Under the pieces are notes generated by a model. It searched no databases and was not told where the DNA came from. It saw only the letters and a program-made list of their open reading frames with translations. Shown here in pieces: positions 1 through 7,542 of a stretch of DNA of 64,000 nt; the first letter of the stretch is position 1; every line of letters starts with the position of its first letter. A program made the position numbers and the translations under genes. This stretch comes from CAZOEL01 sp964578835 (GTDB taxonomy: Bacteria > Desulfobacterota > Syntrophobacteria > Syntrophobacterales > Syntrophobacteraceae): assembly GCA_964578835.1 (NCBI GenBank), contig CAZOEL010000005.1, forward strand, positions 1 through 64,000, given 5' to 3'.

Positions 1-1
1 A

Positions 2-700
2 GATTTTGTGTCAAACTATTCTCCCATTTTGCGTCAAACTATTTTCCCGGCTACAGAGAGATTGCCCGAGGAGGATGCCATAGAGATGATCCTCCCGTTC
101 ACTCTTGATGAACAGAAGAGACTTCGCCGGGAGCTTCCCGAGCATTGGAAACCCTACTTTGACTTTGCTTTTCGGGTAGGACTCAGGCCGGGTGAGCAGA
201 TTGCACTGAAGCCTCTAGATATTGACTGGGAAAAAGGGCTCCTCCATGTGCGAAGGGCTATGACTCTCGATAAGGACGGCAAGAAGGTCGAAGGAAAGAC
301 GAAGAATAAGTACAGCAGAAGGACCATCAGACTGACTTCGGCAATGCGTGAGCCCCTGGAAGCCCAGAAAAGGATTCATGATCGATTTGGATGCGAATAT
401 TTTTTTTGCACTCCGAATGGCTGTCCGGTCCGCTTGAGTAACCTCAGAAGAAATGTTTGGCTCCCCGTGCTCGAAAGAGCTGCAATACCCTTTCGAGAGC
501 TGAAACAGACTCGACATTCATTTGCTACTATCATGCTGAGTCATGGCGAAAACCCTCTTTGGATAGCTAAGGTAATGGGGCACCGCAATACGGAGATGAT
601 CATCAGGGTGTATACCAAATACGTGGAAAACTCAGGACTCCAAGAAGATGGTTCGATTCTGGATGATTTATATAAGGAATTAACCGGTAACGAAGAGTAA
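2..700 (+). CDS. Tyrosine recombinase/phage-type integrase, catalytic domain (5' end outside window)
   Basis: Site-specific tyrosine recombinase that would integrate or excise a mobile element. The visible part is the C-terminal catalytic domain: an Arg in GLRPGE, a Lys-rich beta-hairpin (KTKNKYSRR), the TRHSFAT box, a GHR motif and the probable nucleophile Tyr in RVYTKY. Full-length relatives are about 350-400 residues with a SAM-like core-binding domain first; only about 230 residues are seen here. The frame is open to base 2, so the gene may start left of the window, or it may be 5'-truncated with a GTG at 8. The first codons lie in a 23-bp tandem repeat. The 3' end of a tRNA-Thr lies 97 bp downstream, a typical attachment site for this family. 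Confidence 0.85.
   Translation, partial: DFVSNYSPILRQTIFPATERLPEEDAIEMILPFTLDEQKRLRRELPEHWKPYFDFAFRVGLRPGEQIALKPLDIDWEKGLLHVRRAMTLDKDGKKVEGKTKNKYSRRTIRLTSAMREPLEAQKRIHDRFGCEYFFCTPNGCPVRLSNLRRNVWLPVLERAAIPFRELKQTRHSFATIMLSHGENPLWIAKVMGHRNTEMIIRVYTKYVENSGLQEDGSILDDLYKELTGNEE
4..49. repeat. Two tandem copies of a 23-bp unit
   Basis: Copies at 4-26 and 27-49 differ at only two or three positions and share the core GTCAAACTATT. The period is not a multiple of three although the stretch reads as integrase N-terminal codons. It could be a recombinase-binding repeat, or the end of a longer array left of the window. Confidence 0.6.
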
Positions 701-796
701 GACCAGGGAAAACCGATTATGTCAGGATTATGTCAGGATGGCTTTTTGGAAAGAAAAAAGGGGCACCGGAAATCACCTGTAACCCCTTGATATTCC

Positions 797-871
797 TGGA
801 GCTGGCGATGGGATTTGAACCCGCAACCTGCTGATTACAAATCAGCTGCTCTGCCGTTGAGCTACGCCAGC
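797..871 (-). tRNA. tRNA-Thr (anticodon TGT)
   Basis: Read on the minus strand, the acceptor arm GCTGGCG (871-865) pairs with CGCCAGC (807-801), followed by discriminator T and an encoded CCA (799-797). The anticodon stem GCTGA/TCAGC encloses the loop TTTGTAA, giving anticodon TGT for ACA codons. The T-arm carries GGTTCAAATCC. Its 3' end points at the integrase gene, so this tRNA is the likely integration site of the element to the left. A GGGG/CCCC hairpin followed by a T-run (about 789-763 on the minus strand) may terminate it. Confidence 0.96.
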
Positions 872-1281
872 TCGATTGGTGTTTTGCCTTGTAACATGAG
901 TACTTATGAGCCGTCAAGCCCTTTTCGAAACTGGTCAGCAGCTCTCATTTTGGCTTTTTAGGGAAAGATGCGTCGCAGGGTCGCTCGGAAGAAAGGCAGA
1001 CATCAGCGCCTCATTTCCGGCAAGGAAACGACAGATTGTGAAGTTGCCGCTATGTCTTTCTCATTTAAACCAGGAGGGATACGCTGAAGACGTGCTTGCT
1101 GCAACGCTGTTTCTATCCAGCAGCGCTTTCCGGGAAAGGCTTGCAGCCAGGGACACAGTAGAACGGCCTTTCCGGCGTATCAGAGGCAGACGCTTTGAAG
1201 CGTCCACGCGCACAGGGCCGGAAGTACGAAAATCAGCACAAGCTGACAAAGGTTCATAGGGAGGGGAAGAGCACGGGTATT
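872..1281. other. Intergenic stretch, no gene supported
   Basis: About 410 bases between the tRNA-Thr and the truncated pstS-like fragment. Open frames exist on both strands (for example 906-1259 plus), but their translations are Arg/Ser-rich and lack any family signature or good ribosome binding site. Confidence 0.5.
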
Positions 1282-1512
1282 TTGCGCAAGCGCTTTGATG
1301 TGGTTGCCATTCTTTCAGTATTCTTACTTCTTGGTTTGCTTCAATCCGTTGCTTTTTGCGATGCCCTGGATGGATTTGCGGGACTTGAAGGGACCATTAG
1401 CATAGCAGGAGGCACGGCGCATATACCCGTTATGAACGATGCAGCCAAGGAGATCATGACTTTCAATCCGAAGATCCGGATCACCGTTGAAGGCGGCGGT
1501 TCGGGTGGTTGA
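1282..1512 (+). pseudogene. 5' remnant of a PstS-like phosphate-binding protein gene
   Basis: The frame encodes a hydrophobic signal sequence (VVAILSVFLLLGLLQSVAFC) and then the start of a mature PstS-type periplasmic binding protein, with a TISIAGGTAHIPVMNDAAK segment and the phosphate-loop start TVEGGGSG. Intact PstS continues for more than 200 residues; here the frame stops two residues after that loop. The coding start is uncertain: a TTG at 1282 follows GGGAGGGG at 1259-1266. Immediately downstream, in another frame, is the 3' part of an unrelated gene. I infer a deletion that joined two genes. Confidence 0.6.
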
Positions 1513-1864
1513 AGAGCAAAGGCTGGAGCTCGGGGCGGTCGAAACTGTTCTCGAGAGCCCCAGAATTCGATGGCTCACGGGAATGGACCGGCATCTCACG
1601 GAGCGAGGAAACGTCTACGGCGAGAAAGTAGACGAAGAGCAACTCCAGAGCCTGTTCAAGCAGGCAATGAAAGATGAATATCACAAGGCCTTGATCCTCG
1701 AATCCCTCAAGGAGAGGCCTCGATCGGTTCGCGAGATGGCGGCTCTGACGCGCCTCCCGGTCTATATGGTCTCGCTTCGGCTGAACGATCTCGAGAAAAG
1801 GGGCCTTGCGGAACTGAAAGGATACGAGGAAACCACTCCGAAATACGTGATCCCGGCATCCTAA
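1487..1864 (+). pseudogene. 3' remnant of an unidentified gene with a winged-helix-like tail
   Basis: An open frame of about 125 codons, offset from the pstS-like fragment that it overlaps at 1487-1512. The first codons are the other frame of the pstS sequence, so real homology probably begins near 1510. The last 60 residues look like a winged helix (LILESLKERPRSVREMAALT, then SLRLNDLEKRGLAEL). There is no credible start codon or ribosome binding site, and the N-terminus seems to be missing. I do not recognise the parent family; a C-terminal tail of a redox-complex subunit is one possibility. It may also be expressed as a short protein. Confidence 0.4.
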
Positions 1865-1965
1865 TCAATGGCATGAACCTATGTCTGTAGCCAATTCGAT
1901 AGATTTTACTGATTTGTCAGATCCTGTTCGGGTCGCTATATAGGGAATGCTAAGCCGAGTATCGT

Positions 1966-1992
1966 AGGGCAATGGAAGAGAGCCATTGCCCT
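1966..1992 (+). terminator. 10-bp perfect hairpin, probable terminator
   Basis: AGGGCAATGG at 1966-1975 pairs perfectly with CCATTGCCCT at 1983-1992 across a 7-nt loop, followed by CATTTTAT. It lies between the gene remnants and the operon starting at 2062. It could be either a terminator or a leader structure of that operon. Confidence 0.5.
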
Positions 1993-2061
1993 CATTTTAT
2001 CGCGAATCCATGAACCGCTCTTGCGCGAAGCAGAATCAATCGGGAGACAAGGAGAGAATAG

Positions 2062-2256
2062 GTGCCGGTTATAATTGTTAAGGCGAGAGAAGGTGTGCTC
2101 AAGACCAGGGAACAGAAGAAAGCGCTTATCGACGGAGTGGCTGAAGCCTTTGCTCGCGCCGTCGGGGATGAGAGTTACAAGGAACGCGCTACCGTCATCA
2201 TTGAAGAGCTGCCCAATGAAAACTGGGGGTTGAAAGGCAAGCAGTTCGAGTCATGA
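2062..2256 (+). CDS. 4-oxalocrotonate tautomerase-like protein
   Basis: A 64-residue protein of the tautomerase superfamily. After removal of the initiator (GTG), Pro-1 is the N-terminal catalytic base, followed by the typical beta strand VIIVKAREG and a helix starting TREQKKALIDG. Size matches single-domain 4-OT subunits, which act as hexamers on enol/keto isomers. GTG 2062 is preceded by AAGGAGAG. The stop overlaps the ABC ATPase start (ATGA at 2253), so it is the first gene of the transporter operon. The substrate is unknown. A tautomerase in front of an ABC importer hints that the imported compound yields an enol or oxo intermediate; that is inference. Confidence 0.82.
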   Translation: MPVIIVKAREGVLKTREQKKALIDGVAEAFARAVGDESYKERATVIIEELPNENWGLKGKQFES

Positions 2257-3095
2257 TCCTCATTGACCGTATCTCTTACACATACTCCGCCCTTGACCGT
2301 TCTCGCGTAAGGGCTCTCGAGGATATTTCGCTCGAAGTGCGCAGGGGAGAATTCGTGAGCTTTGTCGGCCCCAGCGGGTGCGGCAAGACGACTCTGATCG
2401 AAATCATCTCAGGCCTAAAGACCGTAAACGGGGGAGGAAGCGTGCTCATCAACGGTCGCCCAGTCAACGGGAAGTTCGGCTGGGCCGGCTATATGTCTCA
2501 GTCGGATACGCTTCTGCCATGGCGCACGGTGGCCGAGAACGCTGTCATAGGTCTTGAGGTGCGGGGGATTCCAAAGGCCGAGCGTCTCAGGAGGGTAGCC
2601 GGTCTCATCGAACAGGTCGGCCTTTCAGGTTTTGAAGACAAGTACCCCTCAGAACTCTCGGGTGGTATGAAAAAACGCCTCGGACTCATTCGCATGCTTG
2701 CCTATGAGCCTGAAGTGCTTCTCATGGATGAGCCCTTTGGAGCTCTGGACGCTCAAACCAGGGAATTCCTTCAAAACGATCTCCTGAACCTCTGGAGGAA
2801 CTACAGGAAGACCGTTCTTTTCGTTACCCACGATCTTGTGGAAGCTATCAGTCTATCGGACCGCATTGTCCTTCTGACATCGAGACCGGGAACCGTCAAG
2901 CGCGAATACCCGGTAGATCTGCCGCGTCCCCGCTGCGGTCACGATATCCAGTTCAGTAAGGAATTCAAAGATCTTCATAGGACTATCCGCTCCGACCTCA
3001 TGGAAGAGGTGGTAGAATTCAATAATTGTCCTGCTCAACAATCGGAAGCCATCGAATCCCATGCAGCCCCTACTCATTCACATTACCCGGTTTAG
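2253..3095 (+). CDS. ABC transporter ATP-binding protein (SsuB/TauB/ThiZ family)
   Basis: Cytoplasmic ATPase of a nitrate/sulfonate/taurine-type importer. Motifs in order: Walker A GPSGCGKTT, Q-loop MSQSDTLLPWR, signature LSGGMKKR, Walker B VLLMDEPFGALD, and H-loop VTHD. The Q-loop sequence LLPW and D-loop FGALDAQTR are characteristic of the SsuB/TauB/NrtD group. The C-terminal tail of about 50 residues is His/Pro-rich at the very end. It overlaps the tautomerase by 4 bp and the permease by 35 bp. It should pair with the permease at 3061 and the two binding proteins downstream. Confidence 0.93.
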   Translation: MILIDRISYTYSALDRSRVRALEDISLEVRRGEFVSFVGPSGCGKTTLIEIISGLKTVNGGGSVLINGRPVNGKFGWAGYMSQSDTLLPWRTVAENAVIGLEVRGIPKAERLRRVAGLIEQVGLSGFEDKYPSELSGGMKKRLGLIRMLAYEPEVLLMDEPFGALDAQTREFLQNDLLNLWRNYRKTVLFVTHDLVEAISLSDRIVLLTSRPGTVKREYPVDLPRPRCGHDIQFSKEFKDLHRTIRSDLMEEVVEFNNCPAQQSEAIESHAAPTHSHYPV

Positions 3096-3831
3096 CCTCA
3101 TTATCCTGTTTTTTCTATGCTGGCAGATTGGAGCCTCGAAAGGGGTTCTGGACCCGTATTTTTTCGGGATGCCAAGCAAGATAGCCGGGGACCTCTGGAG
3201 CATGACCGTTAACGGCTCCATCTTCTATCACACATGGGTCACCCTTCAAGAGACCCTGGCGGGGTTTGCGCTCGGTGGCCTGGCCGGTATCCTCATGGCT
3301 TTTCTCCTGGCTTCCAGTCCCTTTTGGGCCAGAGTGCTCGACCCCATCATCATGGTTCTCTACGGAATACCCCGCATCGCTCTGGCTCCCCTTTTCATCC
3401 TCTGGTTCGGCCTGGGACCGGCTTCGAAGATTGTTTTCGCCTTTGCGCTGGTCCTCTTCCTGGTCTTCTTCAACACCTTTGCGGGCCTAAAGGGAGTGAG
3501 CCGGGAAATGATCGATGCGGTGAAGATCATGGGGGCTACGAAATACCAGATCCTCACCAAAGTGGTCCTCCCCTCCGTGAGCCCGTGGATCGTCGCGAGC
3601 CTGAAATCCGGTATGGGAATGGCGCTCCTCGGGGCCATCGTGGGAGAATACATAGGCGGCAATGCAGGGCTCGGCTGGCTCATCAACCATGCTGCAGGAC
3701 TTTTCGAGACGAACCGGGTGTTTTCCGCCCTGATCGCTCTTGGAATACTGGTGACCATCATAAATGAGGTCTTGAACAGGGTTGAGCGTAGACTGCTCAA
3801 ATGGAGACCTCAAAACGATCTGCTGTCCTAA
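3061..3831 (+). CDS. ABC transporter permease (SsuC/TauC family)
   Basis: A 256-residue inner-membrane permease of the binding-protein-dependent type. It has about six hydrophobic segments, beginning ITRFSLIILFFLCWQIGA. The EAA loop that contacts the ATPase is visible in the segment starting MIDAVKIMGATKYQIL and continuing with VVLPSVSPWIVASL. Its start lies inside the ATPase gene, so the two are translationally coupled. There is one permease gene only, so a homodimer is expected. Substrate is not deducible from the permease. Confidence 0.92.
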   Translation: MQPLLIHITRFSLIILFFLCWQIGASKGVLDPYFFGMPSKIAGDLWSMTVNGSIFYHTWVTLQETLAGFALGGLAGILMAFLLASSPFWARVLDPIIMVLYGIPRIALAPLFILWFGLGPASKIVFAFALVLFLVFFNTFAGLKGVSREMIDAVKIMGATKYQILTKVVLPSVSPWIVASLKSGMGMALLGAIVGEYIGGNAGLGWLINHAAGLFETNRVFSALIALGILVTIINEVLNRVERRLLKWRPQNDLLS

Positions 3832-3849
3832 GCTCAAAGGAGAAAGAGA

Positions 3850-4842
3850 ATGATGCGAAAGTGGATGGGGGCTTTCTTGATCCTTGCCCTTGTTCTTGGA
3901 TGTGGAGGAATGGGAGCCGAAGCCTCGGAGAAAGTCAAAGTAACCGAAGCAATTCACGGCGTGTTCTTTCTTCCTCTCTACCTTGCCCACGGCTTGAAGC
4001 TCTTCGAGAAGGAAGGGCTCGATGTCGAGATCGTCACAACCCAGGCAGGACCTCTAGCCATGCAGGCGCTTGTGGCTGGAGAGGTTCAGTTTTGCGCAAC
4101 CGGCCACGGACTCGTGGCCAATATGTACACCAAAGGCAAAGGGACCTGGATTGTGCACAACATACAGGATAAGTGCACCTTCTACCTCATGGGAAGACCC
4201 GAAGTGAAGAGCATTCAGGATCTCCGGGGGAAGAGGGTCGGATGTACCAAGATCGGCGCGGAAAGCTATGCTATCGCCCGCGCCATTCTAAAGAGAGCCG
4301 GCCTGGATCCTGAAAAGGATGTCACACTGGTTGGGGTAGGAGGTATGGACACAACGGCCGGCGCATTGGAGAACGACCAGTGTCAGGCAGTGGTCGGTTG
4401 GCAACCTCTGACCGACAGACTCGTAAAGGAAGGAAAGGGTAAGATTCTGGCTTCCCTCAATACGGAATCGGACAGTCAAAAGCACCTGGGCTCTCCCCGG
4501 TATTCATTCACCATTATAGAAGTCACGGATGAATACCTCAGAAGGCATCCGGATTCCGTTCAGAAGTTTGTGAATGCTCTTGTCGCTGCCAAAAAGTGGA
4601 TAGCCACCCACTCAATCGATGAAATCGTTGAAGCATCCAGGCCATATTTTGCGGGCATGGAACTCGACCATCTCAAGGCCTCCATCGAAGGCGACAAGAC
4701 CGCTTTTTCAGAAAAAGGCTTCGTCTCCAAGGAAGCCCATGATTCCGTTATCCAGGTCTGGATGGAGGCCGGTCTCATAGAGAAGGCCGTTCCCATGGAA
4801 GCCATTGTGGATAACTCGTTTACCGAAAAAGCATGGAAGTAG
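3850..4842 (+). CDS. NMT1/THI5-type ABC substrate-binding protein, copy 1
   Basis: Periplasmic solute receptor, 330 residues. The N-terminus is a signal sequence ending in a cysteine-containing stretch (LILALVLGCGG), compatible with a lipoprotein. The mature part starts VKVTEAIHGVFFLPLYLAHG and has the two-lobed SsuA/NMT1 pattern: LKLFEKEGLDVEI, then GEVQFCATGHG, then GKRVGCTKIG. It sits 18 bp after the permease with AAAGGAGAAAG upstream of ATG 3850. A second, clearly homologous receptor follows at 4911. The ligand is unknown; the CATGHG motif in the binding cleft is shared by both copies. Confidence 0.9.
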   Translation: MMRKWMGAFLILALVLGCGGMGAEASEKVKVTEAIHGVFFLPLYLAHGLKLFEKEGLDVEIVTTQAGPLAMQALVAGEVQFCATGHGLVANMYTKGKGTWIVHNIQDKCTFYLMGRPEVKSIQDLRGKRVGCTKIGAESYAIARAILKRAGLDPEKDVTLVGVGGMDTTAGALENDQCQAVVGWQPLTDRLVKEGKGKILASLNTESDSQKHLGSPRYSFTIIEVTDEYLRRHPDSVQKFVNALVAAKKWIATHSIDEIVEASRPYFAGMELDHLKASIEGDKTAFSEKGFVSKEAHDSVIQVWMEAGLIEKAVPMEAIVDNSFTEKAWK

Positions 4843-4910
4843 AGGCTTGAAGCTCTATCTCATCAGGCTGGAAGAAAACGAGACAACGATTCGATAAGGA
4901 AGAGACTACG

Positions 4911-5909
4911 ATGTTTAAAAGGATTGTCGCCCCGCTTTTTATCCTCTTCTTGATACTCGCAAACAGCAGCGCCATGGCCGGCGCTCAGTCCCTGGAGAAG
5001 GTCTCCTGTTCCGAGGCGGTCAGGGGCTTTTTTTTCCTTCCGCTCTATGTGGCCCACGGGCTCAAAATCTTTGAACAACAGGGACTCGATGTCACGATCG
5101 ATACGGCTCAGGGCGGTCCTTTGGCCATGCAGGCGCTTGCAGCCGGTCAGGTCCAGTTCTGCGCGACGGGCCACGGACAAGTGGCAAACATGTATGCCGA
5201 GGGAAAGTCGACCAAGATCGTGAACCAGATGCAGGACAAGTGCACCTTCTACCTGGTGGGACGCCCTGAAATTAAGGAAATACAGTCTCTTAAAGGAAAG
5301 ACGATGGGATGCACCAAAGTCGGTGCAGAAACGTATGCTGTCGGCCGCTACCTGGCGGCCAAAGAGGGTCTTGATCCCGAAAAGGATATAACCATGATAG
5401 GGGTCGGAGGCATTGCAACAATGGCAAGCGCTCTCGAAAACGATCGCATACAGGCAGTTGTAGCCTTTCAACCCCTTACGGCCAAGCTCATCGCGGAAGG
5501 CAAAGGAACCCTGCTCGCCAGGCTCAACACCAGGCAGGATAGCCGGAGGTGGTTTGGATCTCCCGATTATTCCTTTTCGGTCATCCAGGTGACCGACGAG
5601 TACATCAAGACTCATCGGGGGACTGTCCAGAAGTTCGTAAACGCCATCGTTGCCGCCGAAAAGTGGCTCCTTGCAAACAATGCCGATGAGATCGCCAAGG
5701 TGGTTTCTCCTTACTTTTCAGGCATGGAGCATGAGGTCATCAAGACATCGGTCGAGCAGGACCGTGATGCCTTCTCCGCAACGGGGCTTGTGTCGAAAGA
5801 CGGGCATTCGACTGCGGTGAAGGTCTTCCGGGATGCCGGTATCCTCAAGGAAGACGTTCCCTTTGATGCAATCGTAAACAACTCCTTTACCGAAAAAGCA
5901 TCCAGGTAG
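4911..5909 (+). CDS. NMT1/THI5-type ABC substrate-binding protein, copy 2
   Basis: A 332-residue paralogue of the preceding receptor, colinear along its length: EAVRGFFFLPLYVAHGLKIF, GQVQFCATGHGQVANMY, DKCTFYLVGRPEIK, GCTKVGAETYAVGR. The signal peptide ends in AMAGAQS, so this copy looks like a soluble periplasmic protein rather than a lipoprotein. The end IVNNSFTEKASR matches the first copy's IVDNSFTEKAWK. The pair comes from a tandem duplication. Keeping both suggests related ligands or a split between a capture form and a membrane-anchored form. Confidence 0.9.
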   Translation: MFKRIVAPLFILFLILANSSAMAGAQSLEKVSCSEAVRGFFFLPLYVAHGLKIFEQQGLDVTIDTAQGGPLAMQALAAGQVQFCATGHGQVANMYAEGKSTKIVNQMQDKCTFYLVGRPEIKEIQSLKGKTMGCTKVGAETYAVGRYLAAKEGLDPEKDITMIGVGGIATMASALENDRIQAVVAFQPLTAKLIAEGKGTLLARLNTRQDSRRWFGSPDYSFSVIQVTDEYIKTHRGTVQKFVNAIVAAEKWLLANNADEIAKVVSPYFSGMEHEVIKTSVEQDRDAFSATGLVSKDGHSTAVKVFRDAGILKEDVPFDAIVNNSFTEKASR

Positions 5910-5916
5910 CTTCATC

Positions 5917-7542
5917 ATGGGTATTCTCGACGGGCTTGTCTTTCCAATAAATGCACTTCCCAGTTGCCGCCTGGTGGAAGAAGGCATCGACCGCATGAGT
6001 TTCGACGGCGAGCTGAAGGCGGAGGCGGCCATACGCTACTACAGCCGGGTTGATGCCGATCTGCTCTTCTATTTCAGTGACATTGTGATTCAGGCCGAGG
6101 CTATGGGAGCGAAAATCGGGTTTGCTACCGACGCCATGCCGTGCGTTCTTCAAACGGCCCGAGAAATCGTTTTACCCAAGCCGTCCCGTGTAGCCAGGAT
6201 GGAGGTCAACGCACGGGCCTTAAAGCGACTTGCAAGGGAGTTTCCCCATAAGCTCAAGTCCACACTTGTCTATGGGCCTTTCACCGTGGCGGGGCAGATT
6301 GCGGGCGAGCAGAACGTCTTGCGAGGAACCATCGAAAGGCCGGAAGAGATCGAAGCGCTTCTTGAAAAAACACTTCGATGCGCCCTGGATTACGCCCGGT
6401 ATCTGTTGGATTCAGGAGCGGACGTTCTATGGGTTTCCGATCCCCTTGCCGCCCTTCTTTCCCCGGACCGCTTCGAGCGCTTTGCCGGAGATTACCTGGC
6501 CGGACTTTTTGCCGTTCATTCCGGTCCAACGGCCCTGCATATCTGCGGAGACACTACCCGCATCATCGAACAGATGATCGAAACCGGCGTCGGGGGGATC
6601 AGCTTCGATCAGTGTATGAACCTCCTTGCCGTGGAAGACAAGGCGCCTGAGGACGTCACCATCATCGGCAATCTGGACCCGGTTGAAGTGGTGGAGATGA
6701 TGAGTGTGGAGGATGTTGCCGCCCAGACGGCCGATCTTGTCTCGACTATGGGAATCAAATCCAACTTCGCTCTGAGCACCGGATGCGCTCTTCCGCCATC
6801 GGCGCCGATTGAAAATGTAGTTCAATTTGTGGAAGAAGGCCACCACCGGCTTGCGGCCCTTTCACCCTACCGGGAAGATCTTGCGGTGCTGGCGGAAACA
6901 GTCCACAAAGGCGATCGTGACAGGGTCCCGGATCTTGTTGAAAGGGCTCTCAGTAAAGGGATCTCTCCCGGATCGATCGTTGCATCGAGCCTCATGAGGG
7001 CCGTTCGCAAAGCGAGTGCCCGCTATGAGCTCAAGACCTGCTTCCTGCCCGAAGTCCTTCTCATTGTGGATGCCTTCTACCAGGGCTACGGATGCCTCGA
7101 GTCGCATATCGAGTCCGACCGGGCCATGCCCCCGCAGATAGCCCTCGGCGCCGTTAAAGGCGATTTTCATGAAATCGGCAAAGATCTTGTGCGGATTATG
7201 CTCGAGGCAAACGGGATGAAGGTCATGGACCTTGGCGTCAATGTCGATGGATCGAAGTTCAAGGAAGCCGTACGTGCCTTCGGCATACGGGTAGTCGGTC
7301 TTTCAGCGTTCACGACGGCGGCTCGCCGGCAACTGGTCGGGATTATCGATGCGTTGAGAGACGAAGGGCTTCCAAAGGTCTCTATCCTTGTGGGTGGGGC
7401 TGCGGCAAGTGAGACGATTGCCCGGAGCATCGGGGCGGACAATTATGGTCGAGACGCCCTGGAAGCGGTCAAGCTCGTCAAAAATATCCTGAACCGTTAC
7501 GGAACGGAGAACCATGGTTCGAAAGGTCACGACGTTTCCTGA
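5917..7542 (+). CDS. MtaA/CmuA-like methyltransferase fused to a corrinoid-binding domain
   Basis: A 541-residue two-part protein with the layout of chloromethane methyltransferase CmuA. Residues 1-320 are a uroporphyrinogen-decarboxylase-like methyltransferase domain with the zinc motif HxC (His208-Ile-Cys210) and a distal Cys290 in STGC, as in MtaA/CmuA enzymes that use zinc to handle thiol or methyl groups. Residues about 325-405 form a four-helix cap. Residues 408-530 are a B12-binding Rossmann domain with DxHxxGK (Asp416, His418, the lower cobalt ligand) and GLSAFTTAA. It is 7 bp after the second binding protein and overlaps the next gene by 29 bp. Likely role: moving a methyl group between a substrate, cobalamin and a carrier. 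Substrate unknown. Confidence 0.85.
   Translation: MGILDGLVFPINALPSCRLVEEGIDRMSFDGELKAEAAIRYYSRVDADLLFYFSDIVIQAEAMGAKIGFATDAMPCVLQTAREIVLPKPSRVARMEVNARALKRLAREFPHKLKSTLVYGPFTVAGQIAGEQNVLRGTIERPEEIEALLEKTLRCALDYARYLLDSGADVLWVSDPLAALLSPDRFERFAGDYLAGLFAVHSGPTALHICGDTTRIIEQMIETGVGGISFDQCMNLLAVEDKAPEDVTIIGNLDPVEVVEMMSVEDVAAQTADLVSTMGIKSNFALSTGCALPPSAPIENVVQFVEEGHHRLAALSPYREDLAVLAETVHKGDRDRVPDLVERALSKGISPGSIVASSLMRAVRKASARYELKTCFLPEVLLIVDAFYQGYGCLESHIESDRAMPPQIALGAVKGDFHEIGKDLVRIMLEANGMKVMDLGVNVDGSKFKEAVRAFGIRVVGLSAFTTAARRQLVGIIDALRDEGLPKVSILVGGAAASETIARSIGADNYGRDALEAVKLVKNILNRYGTENHGSKGHDVS

Noticed and set aside
906..1259. Open frame of 117 codons downstream of the tRNA-Thr
   Set aside because: Translation is Arg/Ser-rich with no motif, no ribosome binding site, and another frame of the same sequence is open on the opposite strand.
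1900..2061. Possible TPP or cobalamin riboswitch before the corrinoid operon
   Set aside because: CGTAGGGC and GGGAATGC recall parts of these motifs, but the ordered core elements (CTGAGA plus ACCTGATC for TPP; the B12 box) are missing. Only a simple hairpin is supported.
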